Source of the DNA: Citrus sinensis
Taxonomy: Eukaryota; Streptophyta; Magnoliopsida; Sapindales; Rutaceae
DNA length: 64,000 bases
Reading direction: 5' to 3'
Assembly: GCF_022201045.2 (NCBI RefSeq)
Contig: NC_068562.1
Coordinates: 7,608,001 to 7,672,000, forward strand
Shown here: positions 1 to 11,040 of the stretch, one piece after another
Layout: every line of letters starts with the position of its first letter
Numbering within the stretch: the stretch's first letter is position 1
Program-made: the position numbers and the translations under genes
Notes under the pieces: generated by a model
What the model was told of the DNA's origin: nothing
Database searches by the model: none
The model's input: only the letters and a program-made list of their open reading frames with translations

Positions 1-251
1 CAAATAAAGTTATAGAAACAATTAAAACGTGCTTGAAACTAATATTTTAAAACATTTATTTGTGGATAAAAAGAAAGCAACCAAGCAAAGACAACTCATA
101 CCCAGACAAGTTGAAGGAACGTACTTTCTAAGGCCACCACCACACCATTCATTATACATATAAAGCAAAGAGTATGTTTTCTTCTTCACCAAAAGTTGAT
201 CCACAGAAAGTTTATTTGTCTTCTCAATTCTTATTCCAAAAGGCTACAAGC

Positions 252-1132
252 ATGTCAAGTTCGGGCCAGAAATCATCGAGCGTTGCTCAAACATGCAACC
301 TTTTGAGCCAGTACTTCAAGGAAAATGGAAGATTTGCTTCAAAACCTGCAGCTAATCAAGGTACAAGTTTTTTTTTTTTATTGCATTCACATGGGGGTTT
401 GAGTTGTTTTTGGTTGAGCTTGCATGGAGATTCAGAGATGAAATCTGAGCAAATTTTGTTTTTTTATGATTTATTTTTCAGGTAATGAATCGGATTCAAG
501 GCAGCAAGCAACAACAATGAATTTGTTGCCAAACCTGGAAAATTCTGCTGAGATTTCAAAACAAGATGTAAAAGCCAATGATTTCTTTGCAAACATCCCA
601 AGTTTGGCCGCCTCCAATGTGATGAATGAAGCCATATCGGGGCAAGGAACCTCTCAAATGACGATATTCTACGCTGGAAAAGTGTTTGTTTTCAGCGACT
701 TCCCTGCAGAAAAGGCAAAGGAAATCATGGCCTTAGCCACCAAAGCAGCAAGCTCTAATGTTATTCCAGACTTGAATATGGCTTCCACTTTTCGCAACAA
801 CAACAATGATGCAACCCCACTTCAGTTCCCAAGTGCCTCTCTTCAACGTTTCTTTGATAAAAGAAAAGAAAGGTAACAAGTTGTTATCAATCTGTTTTCT
901 ATTTCCCCTTTTCGGGTAAAACTTCCTTCTTGTTTATGAAATGAGTAATTTTTTTAATATATATTAATGCTTGCATGGCCTTGTAATTTCCAGGGCTGCA
1001 GCAAGAGCACCATACCAAGTAAAGAATCCTTCTTCAATGGCGGCTGCGCCTGCAAAACCAGAAGATCAAGGCAAGTATCCAGGCCTGGAGCTTGAAGGTC
1101 AATCTTCAAAACAGCTTGATCTGAACTTATAG
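252..1132 (+). CDS. JAZ: JAZ/TIFY jasmonate-signalling repressor
   Basis: Three exons, 252-360, 482-872 and 994-1132, give a 212-residue nuclear repressor of MYC-type factors in jasmonate signalling. Residues 97-102 read TIFYAG, opening the ZIM domain that binds NINJA and other JAZ proteins. Residues 155-176 hold the Jas motif (SLQRFFDKRKER, then PY). The N-terminus (SVAQTCNLLSQYFKENGRF) matches the conserved start of JAZ1/JAZ2-type proteins. The protein ends in LDLNL, an EAR-type motif expected to recruit TOPLESS. The segment before SLQRF lacks the canonical LPIAR degron loop. An in-frame ATG at 174 would add 26 residues; I prefer 252 because the family-like sequence starts there. The last intron separates KRKER from PY, the known Jas-intron position. 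Family is certain; the exact member is not. Confidence 0.9.
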
Positions 1133-1999
1133 TGGAACTGTTCGCCATCCTATTGAACTTATAGATCCATAGGCTTTATACTTGAAATTGAAATCCTTTG
1201 TCATGATGTACTTGTTAGATCTTTTCTACTTTTGATTCATACAGATTTTGTAACTACTACTACTAATTTACTATTAATTTTCAAGGAGCATATAGACATC
1301 ATGTTCTTTTTGATGCAGTTTTGTGAATTATGTTTGTTATTTCCACCAAATTGAGGTTCCTAAAGCAACCTCTTTCAATCTCGTTGTATCATTAACAAGA
1401 TGGAAGATCAATGTCAAGATCGTCCAAAGCGTATCAATGGTGTGATTTAATTACTTATTATTATTTTGAGAATTTGTTATGCGTGCATAAAAATAATATG
1501 GACTGGGGGCATCTGCTCAAAAACCGTGTGGGCTCGGGTTGTTATGTACGTATTTGATTTGAAAAACATTTTACAATAAGCAAATATAAAAGGGTAAAGT
1601 CGTTGAACCTTCCGAAATTGAACTCAATTTTTATTAAAAAAGCTTTATATTAAATATTCTCTCGGCAAGAGCATAACTTATATAAGCTCCATTTACTAAA
1701 AAAAAAAAAAAAAAAAAAACCAATCTTGTTCAATGGTTTTGAGACTTTAATTTGTTTGCTTGCCAATTTTCAGTTCTTCACGTATTGTAACAATCTCATC
1801 TGTCATAAGAAAATACAGGAAGTGATGTTTGTTTAGTATGTAACATTTTGAACTAATGATATTCACTGATATGAAATCAAATATGAAGTCAATGCTTCCA
1901 TTTCTTTTGTTCGGTTACCCAATTTGTTAGTCTATCTCTGATTAGCCAAACAATTCTAATTTTTGAGCCATAAAACAGGATTTTCAAAATCTAAAGCTA
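1133..1999. other. Intergenic DNA downstream of the JAZ gene
   Basis: It holds the JAZ 3' UTR and AT-rich DNA with a poly-A tract near 1700-1720. I see no coding region. Confidence 0.5.
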
Positions 2000-2720
2000 C
2001 CTTAGCCAGACAATGAGTAACAGCGAGTAATAGCATTACAACCTCTTGCAACGAATTGAATTGAGGACCAATTCTGACCCTTCAAGCTTGTCTGAGTTTC
2101 TGTAATTGTCCAAGGGATTTCAGTCTTGCTACCCTTCCTGTCTAAACAGAGATCCACCACTTCTGTTGAGTCTGATTCAATTATCATTGGCACACATTCT
2201 GTCTGTTGAGCAGTTTGAATACTAAACATAAAAGCTTCAGTGCCCAGACACGCGACATTTCCCTTGCTAGGAAACTCTCTGAACTGCTGCAGCAACAATC
2301 TTGCCACTTTAGTTTCTAATCACTGCCCCCAAACCTGCCTTCTGATCTGAAGTTTTGATAGCAGCATCTACATTCACTTTGTACCAACCGTTTGGAGGTG
2401 GAGCCCATGTCTGTTGCCTACCTCTATGATGCCTTTAAATAGCTTGATCAGTTGGAATTTTAATTCTCCTCATAGACTCCGCAATGGCCACTGCTCTAGC
2501 AACTAATAATTGGAAATCTTCTTGCTTGCATTCATAGACAAAAGGATTCCTCGAGTGTCAAATGGCCCAACACACTGCAACTATCAGTTCCAAATCTTTC
2601 TTGTTTCTCTTCATAGCTAATTCCTGGAGCCAGCAGCTTCACATCATCATCATAAAATCTTGTCAATTTCCAAACCTTTCGAGCAATCTTGCAATCCATC
2701 GATCTGCACGATTGGAGAAG
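2000..2720 (-). pseudogene. LINE ORF2 tail, RNase H-like remnant
   Basis: On the minus strand the reading passes from a zf-RVT-like stretch (ARKVWKLTRFYDDDVKLLAP) to AVCWAIWHSRNPFVYE, then WAPPPNGWYKVNVDAAI, AGLGAVIRN, and finally IIESDSTEVVDLCLD. This order is typical of the C-terminus of plant non-LTR retrotransposon ORF2, which has a zinc-binding reverse-transcriptase tail followed by an RNase H-like fold. The frame is broken by several stops and at least one frameshift, including a stop right after AVIRN. It is a dead fragment; the upstream reverse transcriptase is missing. Confidence 0.7.
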
Positions 2721-5375
2721 AATAGATGCAGCATGGACCTATTCATAATTCCTTCAACTCTCTACAAAAAAGCAAATTGCAACAAGGAATATAAGGTGAA
2801 GTTATAGACTGAACTGGTATAGATGCACAAAGTGGATAACTAGTATGATGATGCAGCATAACAGATTTTGTGGGCATAGACGGACCTCATTTGATGATGC
2901 CAACCTGATTTTTATGATAAGGCAAAGAGTCACAGAATGTAGTTTGCTAATAATCACTTGTTTCCACAGCATAGGCCTTGGGGCCTTGGCTGATCCTACG
3001 CATGCATATATACTACATATCATTACATCATATCAACTGAAAGTAGAATTGGCATTGACCTGTAGATATCACTTCAAGGAGAAAATGCGACATTTCTCTT
3101 GGGCTAATTCAGGAGAGCCTGAGCCATGAATAATGTCATTACCTTATCTGGCTAATGTTTTTCTCTAATGCTGGATATATTAAGACGGGAAAAAGGTTCT
3201 AGAGGAAATCATGCCATTAACCAGTAGAGTTGCCTATGATTGATATTGATAGGCATTCCAGAAGCAGCCAATCACCAAATCTCACAAGACAGTGGACCTA
3301 TAAACAACATATAAACCAAGTATGAAGAACATCACAAAATAGGAGCAAAAACAACCAGTGGGGATGCGTCATTATAGCCTCACGGCATCAGTAGACCCAA
3401 TTAATACATACCAATCAGGAAGAGCATTTCCTGTTTTCAAAACCAGCTGCAATATTTGGCCATTTGCAGCAAACAATGAACTTTGGCATCTAAGATGCTA
3501 CCTAAACAAGTGCATTCAGAAATCCTTATGATCAGATTCAGAGCTACATAAAAATCTAGGCAACCTGGCAATTAAGCAGCATCATATGCTACTTTCAATG
3601 CCCAACATCTATCAAATACAGAACAATGCCTACAACTAGTTAGGTCCAACAACAAGGGTCTTTCAGAAAATTTCAAAAACTGGAATTGCTTATGAAAGCA
3701 GCTGATTTTGGATTGCCACAATGGACCAATAATCTGGAGGATGGTAATACCTTAATGTGTACTAATAAATCAAGCATCGGCACCACCTTCAAACCAATGT
3801 CTGATTTCGTACCAATTAGTCTAGGTAAACAACTAGTCATCAGGAACATCCAAAGAATGACTGATTAAAGCTACATAGTGCAAAGACAATAATGAGGAGT
3901 TCAATTTAATTGACATCAGTCATAAAGAACCTCTTACACATAAAAACTACAGAGGAGTAAAATATATCTTGTCACGTGTCAACCAGAAAGGAGCTCCCTG
4001 GAGAGTGATCTGAGTGTGAGGTCGCCGGACTCGAGCCTCACCATTTTGATACCATCAGTATAAATCGATCGGGCTTTACCATAGCTGTTATTTTCTCTTC
4101 TCTCACTTCCATTGCTCAAAGACCTACATTGACCTGGACATTTTAAGGCTAGAGGTTAGTACGAAAACATGCCTACCGTTTTCCACATTGATCAAGATTC
4201 AGATTACAAATTCAATTCTACACCCATGTTACCCATTGTTACCCTACATATCCTTCCGTTGAAACATAAGAAACATAAAACTTCTCTATGAATATAACTT
4301 ATCTAAACCATATAGTCCATGAAAAATGGAAAAAACAATGGAACTTCAATTTCTGCAGCTCCATCTAACACAACTAATACTGCCGAGAGAGCAATTTATC
4401 AATTCTACTTCTAAACACTACATAAACAGAAAAAACAAAAAAGGTATTAGAATGACAAATTTGACCACGTTTCATTCTGTTATACCCGTATGATAAGAAA
4501 TTTTAAGCTTCAAATATAATCATTTTCTCTCTTGCTTTACTGCATATTCTCACCAGCCAAACAATACCCTTTTTGCTTTCCTAACATATTTTTTACAATC
4601 GAACACGCTGACAATGAAGAGTCAATCCACCAAATTACACTCCGCAAATTATTATTTTTATATATGAAAATCAATACGAATGAAGAAATGAATATAAAAA
4701 ACGTGCACCTTGAAAGTTCTCTTAAATGCAGAGAATTCACTGCATGGAAGAGAGTTATACTGCATTGAAGGACAAAATGAAAAATGAACGATTCATTCAT
4801 TCTGTCAAGAGTTGGATATTGGAAACTCGAAGCTGGCTACACACAGCGTTTTGAAACGTGGGTGCAGTTGTTTGATACTTTTGAAAGACTATTATTGCCT
4901 CTTGGTATTGGAACAAAGATCGTGTAGTTCGATGATATTTATCTTCTTTCGCGAAAAACAGATGACATTTCTTAGAAGCATTGAAATAAACAATGACATG
5001 TCGTTTTATACATAAAAGTGCAGAAGAGGTTTGTCGGAGACTCGTAGAATTTCACTTTATGGGAAAGACAAAATGGTTTCACCCTTTCCTATGAACGACC
5101 AATCGACGACTCGTGCACCAACAATATTCTGACGTGGCTTTTTCTTGTTGGCTAGTACTACCTCCAATTACACAGGCTCCGTAACTTTATCATCTCAGTG
5201 TCAACAAAAAAATCATTATATAAATAATCTCCCTGTATCCATTCATTTCCCGTTTGTCCCTCTCTCACCTTTTTTTTTTTTGGTTTTTTTTTTCTTTTCC
5301 TCATTTTCTCGAGAAACCCTAACGAAATTTTCTCGGGAACCAAACATTTTACACCTTCTCGGATTCTGAAGGAAA
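2721..5375. other. Intergenic DNA and UBP1 promoter/5' UTR
   Basis: No convincing coding region is seen; short open frames here look random. The last 300 bases are pyrimidine-rich and include a TATA-like ATATAAAT near 5217, consistent with promoter and 5' UTR of the following gene. An ACGT core (TGACGTGG) lies near 5131. Confidence 0.4.
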
Positions 5376-8300
5376 ATGCAGCACCAGAGGCTGAAGCAGC
5401 AGCAGCAGCAGCAACAACAAGCACTGATGCAGCAAGCGCTTCTCCAACAACAGTCTCTCTATCATCCCGGCCTCTTAGCCGCTCCTCAGGTCCAATTTCT
5501 CGTCTCTTCAATTTTTCGTTCGCGCGTTGTTTCTCGTCGCTTCTGTGAATAAACGATGCCGTGATTTCGATTGTGTTTTCACGATTTCAAGCTTTGATTT
5601 GTTCGCGTTATTTAGGGTTAGCTTATGTGATTTCGATGTTCTTATTTGTTTTGATTTTGAATTTTCTAGCTTTCCTAGAGTTAGGTTTTGATGATTCTTG
5701 TTTTGTAAAGGTTGTTCAAATTTCTGGGTTTTTGTAATCTATGTACCACAAAGCATATTTATGAATCAAAATAATGTTTTAATTTTTCTTTTTGCGAATT
5801 GGACTAGAAATATGGAACATGTTTGGGTTGTTGATGGTGGATTATTCTCCACTTTGTTGTTATTCTTTTTTCAGTTACTTGTTTTATTAGGAAGTTCTAG
5901 CTAGTGCTTGGTGAAGTGGAACTTAGCCTGCTCGTTGATTGTCAATTGTGTTCCTCCATGATTTATTGCTTTTCAAGCAACTTAATCTGTTAATTTAATG
6001 AGTATTGAAAGATATTGATTATGTGTGTGAGTGTGTATGTGTGGGCGTGTGCATATGTCTATCTTTGTTTATAAAAGTTTGTAAGGGTGCATTTTCGTTC
6101 ATTTGATCAAATATGGAAAATTTGAAATTAGTTCTTGTTTTGAAGTTTTCAAATAATATTCTTGTGAGATTGCCCAGAATTGTGTCCTTCAGTGGCTTGT
6201 TTTAACTCTGTGGGTCATGTTTTCTGTTAGCAATATTGGTTGATTAATTTTGGCACATAAAGAAATATAGGTGCCTGTATTGAATTATCATGAATTAAAA
6301 GAAAAAGAAAAATGGACTAAATTGTATTGTATCTATTTTTGAAACTTTTCTAGTTTATTCAGAATGCTATGAATAAAATTCCATAAGACAAGATGAATAT
6401 TTAGGCAGAAATGGCAAGTGGTAGTGGTTGATAATGCGAGAAATCACATTGAGTGTGGTACCCTTCGCTTGACTTGGGTCTGAGTTTTCCTAAGTGTTGT
6501 CTTCTTGTTTGTCTGTACGAGGTCGAGTTATAAGTACCTTCTGATACTTTTTTTTTTTGGGCGGGAGGGCTTTAAGCGTCGGAGTACTCTACATACTGAA
6601 ATTTTAGGAAGGATTCTTCTCTATTTAGCCTTTTCTTTTTCCTTTTATTTTCTTTTCGTTTTCACTTTTTTATTTTGCAGATTGAACCAATCCCAAGTGG
6701 AAATCTGCCTCCTGGTTTTGATCCAAGTACTTGCCGCAGTGTGTGAGTGTTTGCCTAGACATTTTTCTTCTTATTTTTGTTTCTCTTGTTTTTTTCTCTT
6801 TTTTTCATTTTTTTTGGTTTGTTGTTTTGTGCTTGCTTATGCAACTTTCACCCTTATCGTTGTTTCCATTGATTTGTGTGTGTGTTTATTTTTCCTTCTT
6901 TTTTTAATCTTTTAAATCTTATGAAAAGCATTTAAAAATGCTGATTGTATTGAGTTTAGAAATCGCTAGTTTTTCTTTTTTGTGATGTCTACTTTCTCAC
7001 CTTGCCATTTTTAACAACTGAGGGTGTTACATATAGTTATACTTTTTGTTTTGATTCTAAAACATCTTGTTTCTAAATTTTTTGTAAAATTCAGGTATGT
7101 TGGAAACATACATACACAGGTGACAGAACCTCTTCTCCAGGAGGTCTTTTCAAGTACTGGTCCAGTGGAAGGCTGCAAGCTTATTAGGAAGGACAAGGTA
7201 AAGTCTTTTAATTCTATCTAGCATTGCCATTGAGATTTGTGTAGTTCTGTCTTTTGCAATTTGTTTCCCTTTATTTTCTGTATTACTGTCATATCTCTGA
7301 CATATCGGTTTTATTTGTTTATGCAGTCATCATACGGATTTATTCACTATTTTGATCGCAGATCGGCTGCTATGGCTATACTTTCTCTTAATGGAAGGCA
7401 TCTGTAAGTAGAATTCTGATTGAGACAATGATCTTTTGTTTTCCTTTGTGCACACTTTTATATAATCTTATCCAATTTGCAGATTTGGGCAGCCTATCAA
7501 AGTTAATTGGGCATATGCCAGTGGTCAGAGGGAAGATACATCAGGTTGGTTTGTGTTTGTGTTTTTGATGCCATATCTGAAATTTATAGTGTGCTGGAAA
7601 TTATCAGATTGGATTGTGTATGATACCATGATTAATGACATGCAGGTCATTTTAACATTTTTGTTGGTGATCTGAGCCCAGAAGTTACTGATGCTACGTT
7701 GTTTGCGTGCTTTTCTGTTTATCCCAGTTGTTCGTAAGCTTCTTCCCATTCATTTTGTTTATATTTATGCGTTGATGACCATTTCTTTGTATGTGTTTAT
7801 AATTGAAAACCTTGATTAGTATTGCTTCTTAGCAGTCTATAAATACTTTTCTTTGGATGGTTTCAGGGATGCAAGAGTTATGTGGGATCAGAAGACTGGG
7901 CGTTCTAGAGGCTTTGGCTTTGTTTCTTTCCGGAACCAGCAGGTTTATCATTGTCTTACTACCTGCAAATCTTTTTTCTTTTAACATTGTTTATTATTAT
8001 TATAGTGATATTTTCTCCCCTTCTGTAGGATGCGCAAAGTGCGATAAACGACCTAACTGGTAAGAATGGTGCACTTTGCTCTGTATTCGCTTTTCCTCAC
8101 TATGTTAAGCCTATTTTTGACTTTTATTTTGTTCTGAGACGTCTGATTGATTTTCATTGTCGTAATCTTGGAAGTGTGGGAGCACATAGTGGTTTAATTC
8201 ATCAGGATTCTTCTGTTATATTATATTCTACTGCTTACTAGTAATTTGAATTTATTTATCTTCAGGAAAGTGGCTAGGCAGTAGACAGATACGTTGTAAC

Positions 8301-9772
8301 TGGGCAACAAAAGGTGCTGGAAACAATGAGGACAAACAGAGCTCTGATGCTAAAAGTGTGGTAGAACTAACAAATGGCTCTTCAGGTGTGTCAATTGAAG
8401 TGGATTGCTTTTAGCTTGTGTAGTCGTACCTTGTTTTGAATGATAAAGATCGTTGTTTTTGTGTGGCTATTCTACGTTATTATATATTTGTGCCCTGTCC
8501 TGTTTCCTGGAGGGTAAAGGGAAAGGAAGAGAGATTGGTGTGCCAGGCCTATAATTTTCATGATGCTTCTGTCTTTTTGATGAGTGGATGAAGCTTTTTG
8601 AGCTTGAAAAATAAATTGACATTTGCTACTTTGCTTGTGAGCAGAAGATGGTAAAGAGACCACAAATACTGAGGCCCCTGAGAACAATCCCCAATATACT
8701 ACAGTTTATGTGGGCAATCTGGCTCCGGAGGCAAGTGACCATACTCCTCACCCGCTGGCTTTTTATTTTTTATTATTTATTATTTTTTGTGTTATGCACG
8801 TGTACAAAAGGGGTATGTGTACTTGCGTATGGACGTAAGGATGTTTGTGAATTTGTACCCGTATATGCTGTGAAATAGATACTAGAAACTATTCAAGTTG
8901 AGGCATTAAGGAAAGGCAGAGAGTTGGACTTTCCTGCTTCCCTATGTAAACCTTCTCAAGTAGTCTTAAACTTTTCTTTGAGAATGGGTAAAATGATTTT
9001 GCTGTTTTGCCGAACTCTTTGTAATAATCATGGAAATTTATAGGATGTTGCTGTATGTTTATTTGCAGGTCACTCAGCTCGATCTCCATCGCCACTTCCA
9101 TTCTCTTGGTGCTGGAGTGATTGAAGAGGTCCGAGTCCAGCGAGATAAAGGCTTTGGTTTTGTTAGATACAGTACTCATGCTGAGGCAGCTCTGGCTATT
9201 CAGATGGGCAATACCACCCAGTCATCATATCTCTTTGGCAAGCAGATGAAGGTGTGAATCTATGCTTCTTTTAAGCAATTTATGCAACTGTAACAAAAGA
9301 ATGCTAAAATTTGTTGGAACTCTCTGGTGAGAAAGATTACAAGTAGTTTGCATGTGTATATTTTTCTCAGCATGATGCGATGTGTGGTACTCTATGTGAC
9401 TCGTAGGTAATTATATTATGTACCTTTTATTTTTTATTTACATGAATCCAAAGTTGACTGCTTAAACTTTTCTGATTTTTTGTGAAGTGTTCTTGGGGCA
9501 GCAAGCCCACCCCGCCAGGGACAAGTTCAAATCCACTTCCCCCACCTGCAGCTGCACCTATACCGGGCCTTTCAGCTGCTGACCTTTTAGCCTATGAGCG
9601 ACAAATAGCAATGAGCAAGATGGGTGGTGTCCATGCGCTGATGCACCCACAGGCACAACACCCACTTAAGCAGGCAGCAATGGGAGTGGGTTCTGCTGGA
9701 GCAAGCCAGGCAATATACGATGGTGGGTTTCAGAACGTTGCTGCTGCCCAACAGCTCATGTACTATCAGTGA
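5376..9772 (+). CDS. UBP1: Oligouridylate-binding protein, UBP1 type, three RRMs
   Basis: Twelve exons (5376-5489, 6681-6742, 7095-7197, 7327-7403, 7483-7544, 7646-7733, 7867-7942, 8029-8059, 8266-8385, 8645-8730, 9069-9251, 9488-9772) give 428 residues. After a Gln-rich start come RRM1 (about 57-134, VYVGNI), RRM2 (142-219, NIFVGDL and [11 protein letters not shown]) and RRM3 (263-338, VYVGNL and KGFGFVRY), then a Pro/Ala-rich tail ending QLMYYQ. Order and spacing match plant UBP1/RBP45-family proteins, nuclear-cytoplasmic proteins that bind U-rich RNA and, in Arabidopsis, join stress granules. The donor after exon 10 is GC (GAG|GCAAGT) and exon 8 is only 31 bases. All phases close. Member (UBP1A, B or C) is not resolved. 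Confidence 0.93.
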
Positions 9773-11040
9773 TAATTGGAGTTTATGTGGTAATATACCT
9801 ATTTCCTGCCTTTGCAGGTTTTATTTGAGTTCCAAATCTCTAGGAAGCTATGTATGTTTTTTCCTTCCCGCTTTTTTTTTTTTTGCCCTTTATTCTTATT
9901 GGGTGGTGAGGTTGTTACCCACTTTTCTATACCATATGCTTTGCCAGTTGTATGGAGTTAAGGTATCATGTATGTTTTCTTGTTGTCTGCCATGGAGCAG
10001 ATGGGTGATTATGACTATCAGAGCAAACTGGGTTTAGTATTGACGGTAGCTTGTCTTAAAGGTTTGAGTATTTTGACAGTTGTAATGTGAGTATTTTATC
10101 AAGATTTATATCGGGTTATGTATTTATTGGGGTTGTTGAATGTACCCCCCCTCTTCCTGTTTTTTATGCCACCTCATCCCGTTTATTGATATCTAGCGAT
10201 CGGATTAAGGCACACAAAATAATACAAGTGATTTTCTTGTCTTCAGCACTTTGGACAATGAGTTAAACCAATGTTGATTTTCTGCAGTTTATTAAAAATT
10301 GTTTGGGGCGCTTCGTGTAAGCGATTTCTCATAGCCTATTGCTCTCCTGATAGCGTTGAATTATGAATTGGAAATTAAGTTTGGGGCGCTTTTGTGGTAA
10401 TGTATAATAATGGAGGTGGTTTGCATTGTTATTTGAACATCCAGATAAAATATCGTGTGTTGGTGTCAGTTAATGGATAATGATCGCAGAACCTGGTTAA
10501 ACTATTTGGTTTTTGAACTACCTAAATCTGCATTCCAGAGCAAGTAGTAAAATATTTGTCTCTGCGGAAATGAGAAGCGGGCTGGAAGTTCACTTTCATT
10601 TTTTTAAAGGCTGCGAGATCATGCTCTGATTCATGATATCTATTTATTGGATCCCTCTAAGTTACATGCATGTACCTTACAACCCTCTCACATGAATAGT
10701 ATTCATGTGAGAGGACTATTCATGTGAGAGGGTTGTAAGGTACATGCATGTAACTTAGCATCACCCCTATTTTGAAAACAACTTTATCATCTCGAAGTAA
10801 GAGAAGAAGCTAAAGGCAAGTCCAATCTACCAAGATATAGATATAATAGCATGGAGAAAATGGACGCAAACAAGACTCATCCAAATGGATACTGCACATT
10901 GGTAATTTTTAACATAGGAAAAAAAAAAAAAAACACAAGCGAAATGAACAAGCGTGCAGTCTACTACCTCTACAAGTACTCCAGCCGCGCTATCTTACTG
11001 ATGCAGAGAAGACCACCTGAATTCTGGCCCTGGGAATGGA
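9773..11040. other. Convergent intergenic region between UBP1 and FLU
   Basis: It contains the 3' UTRs of two convergent genes, a T-rich tract near 9870, a C-run at 10145, a long perfect inverted repeat (10657-10758) and a poly-A tract at 10918-10934. No gene is seen. Confidence 0.5.
10657..10758. repeat. Perfect inverted repeat, 43-bp arms, 16-bp loop
   Basis: Arms at 10657-10699 and 10716-10758 are exact reverse complements. They contain ACATGCATGT and CTCTCACATGAATAG. The loop repeats part of the right arm (ATTCATGTGAGAG), so two alternative hairpins are possible. It lies between convergent gene ends. It could be a foldback element or a small-RNA precursor. Confidence 0.9.

Noticed and set aside
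3686-3868. 60-residue plus-strand ORF
   Set aside because: No similarity I recognise and AT-rich non-coding context.
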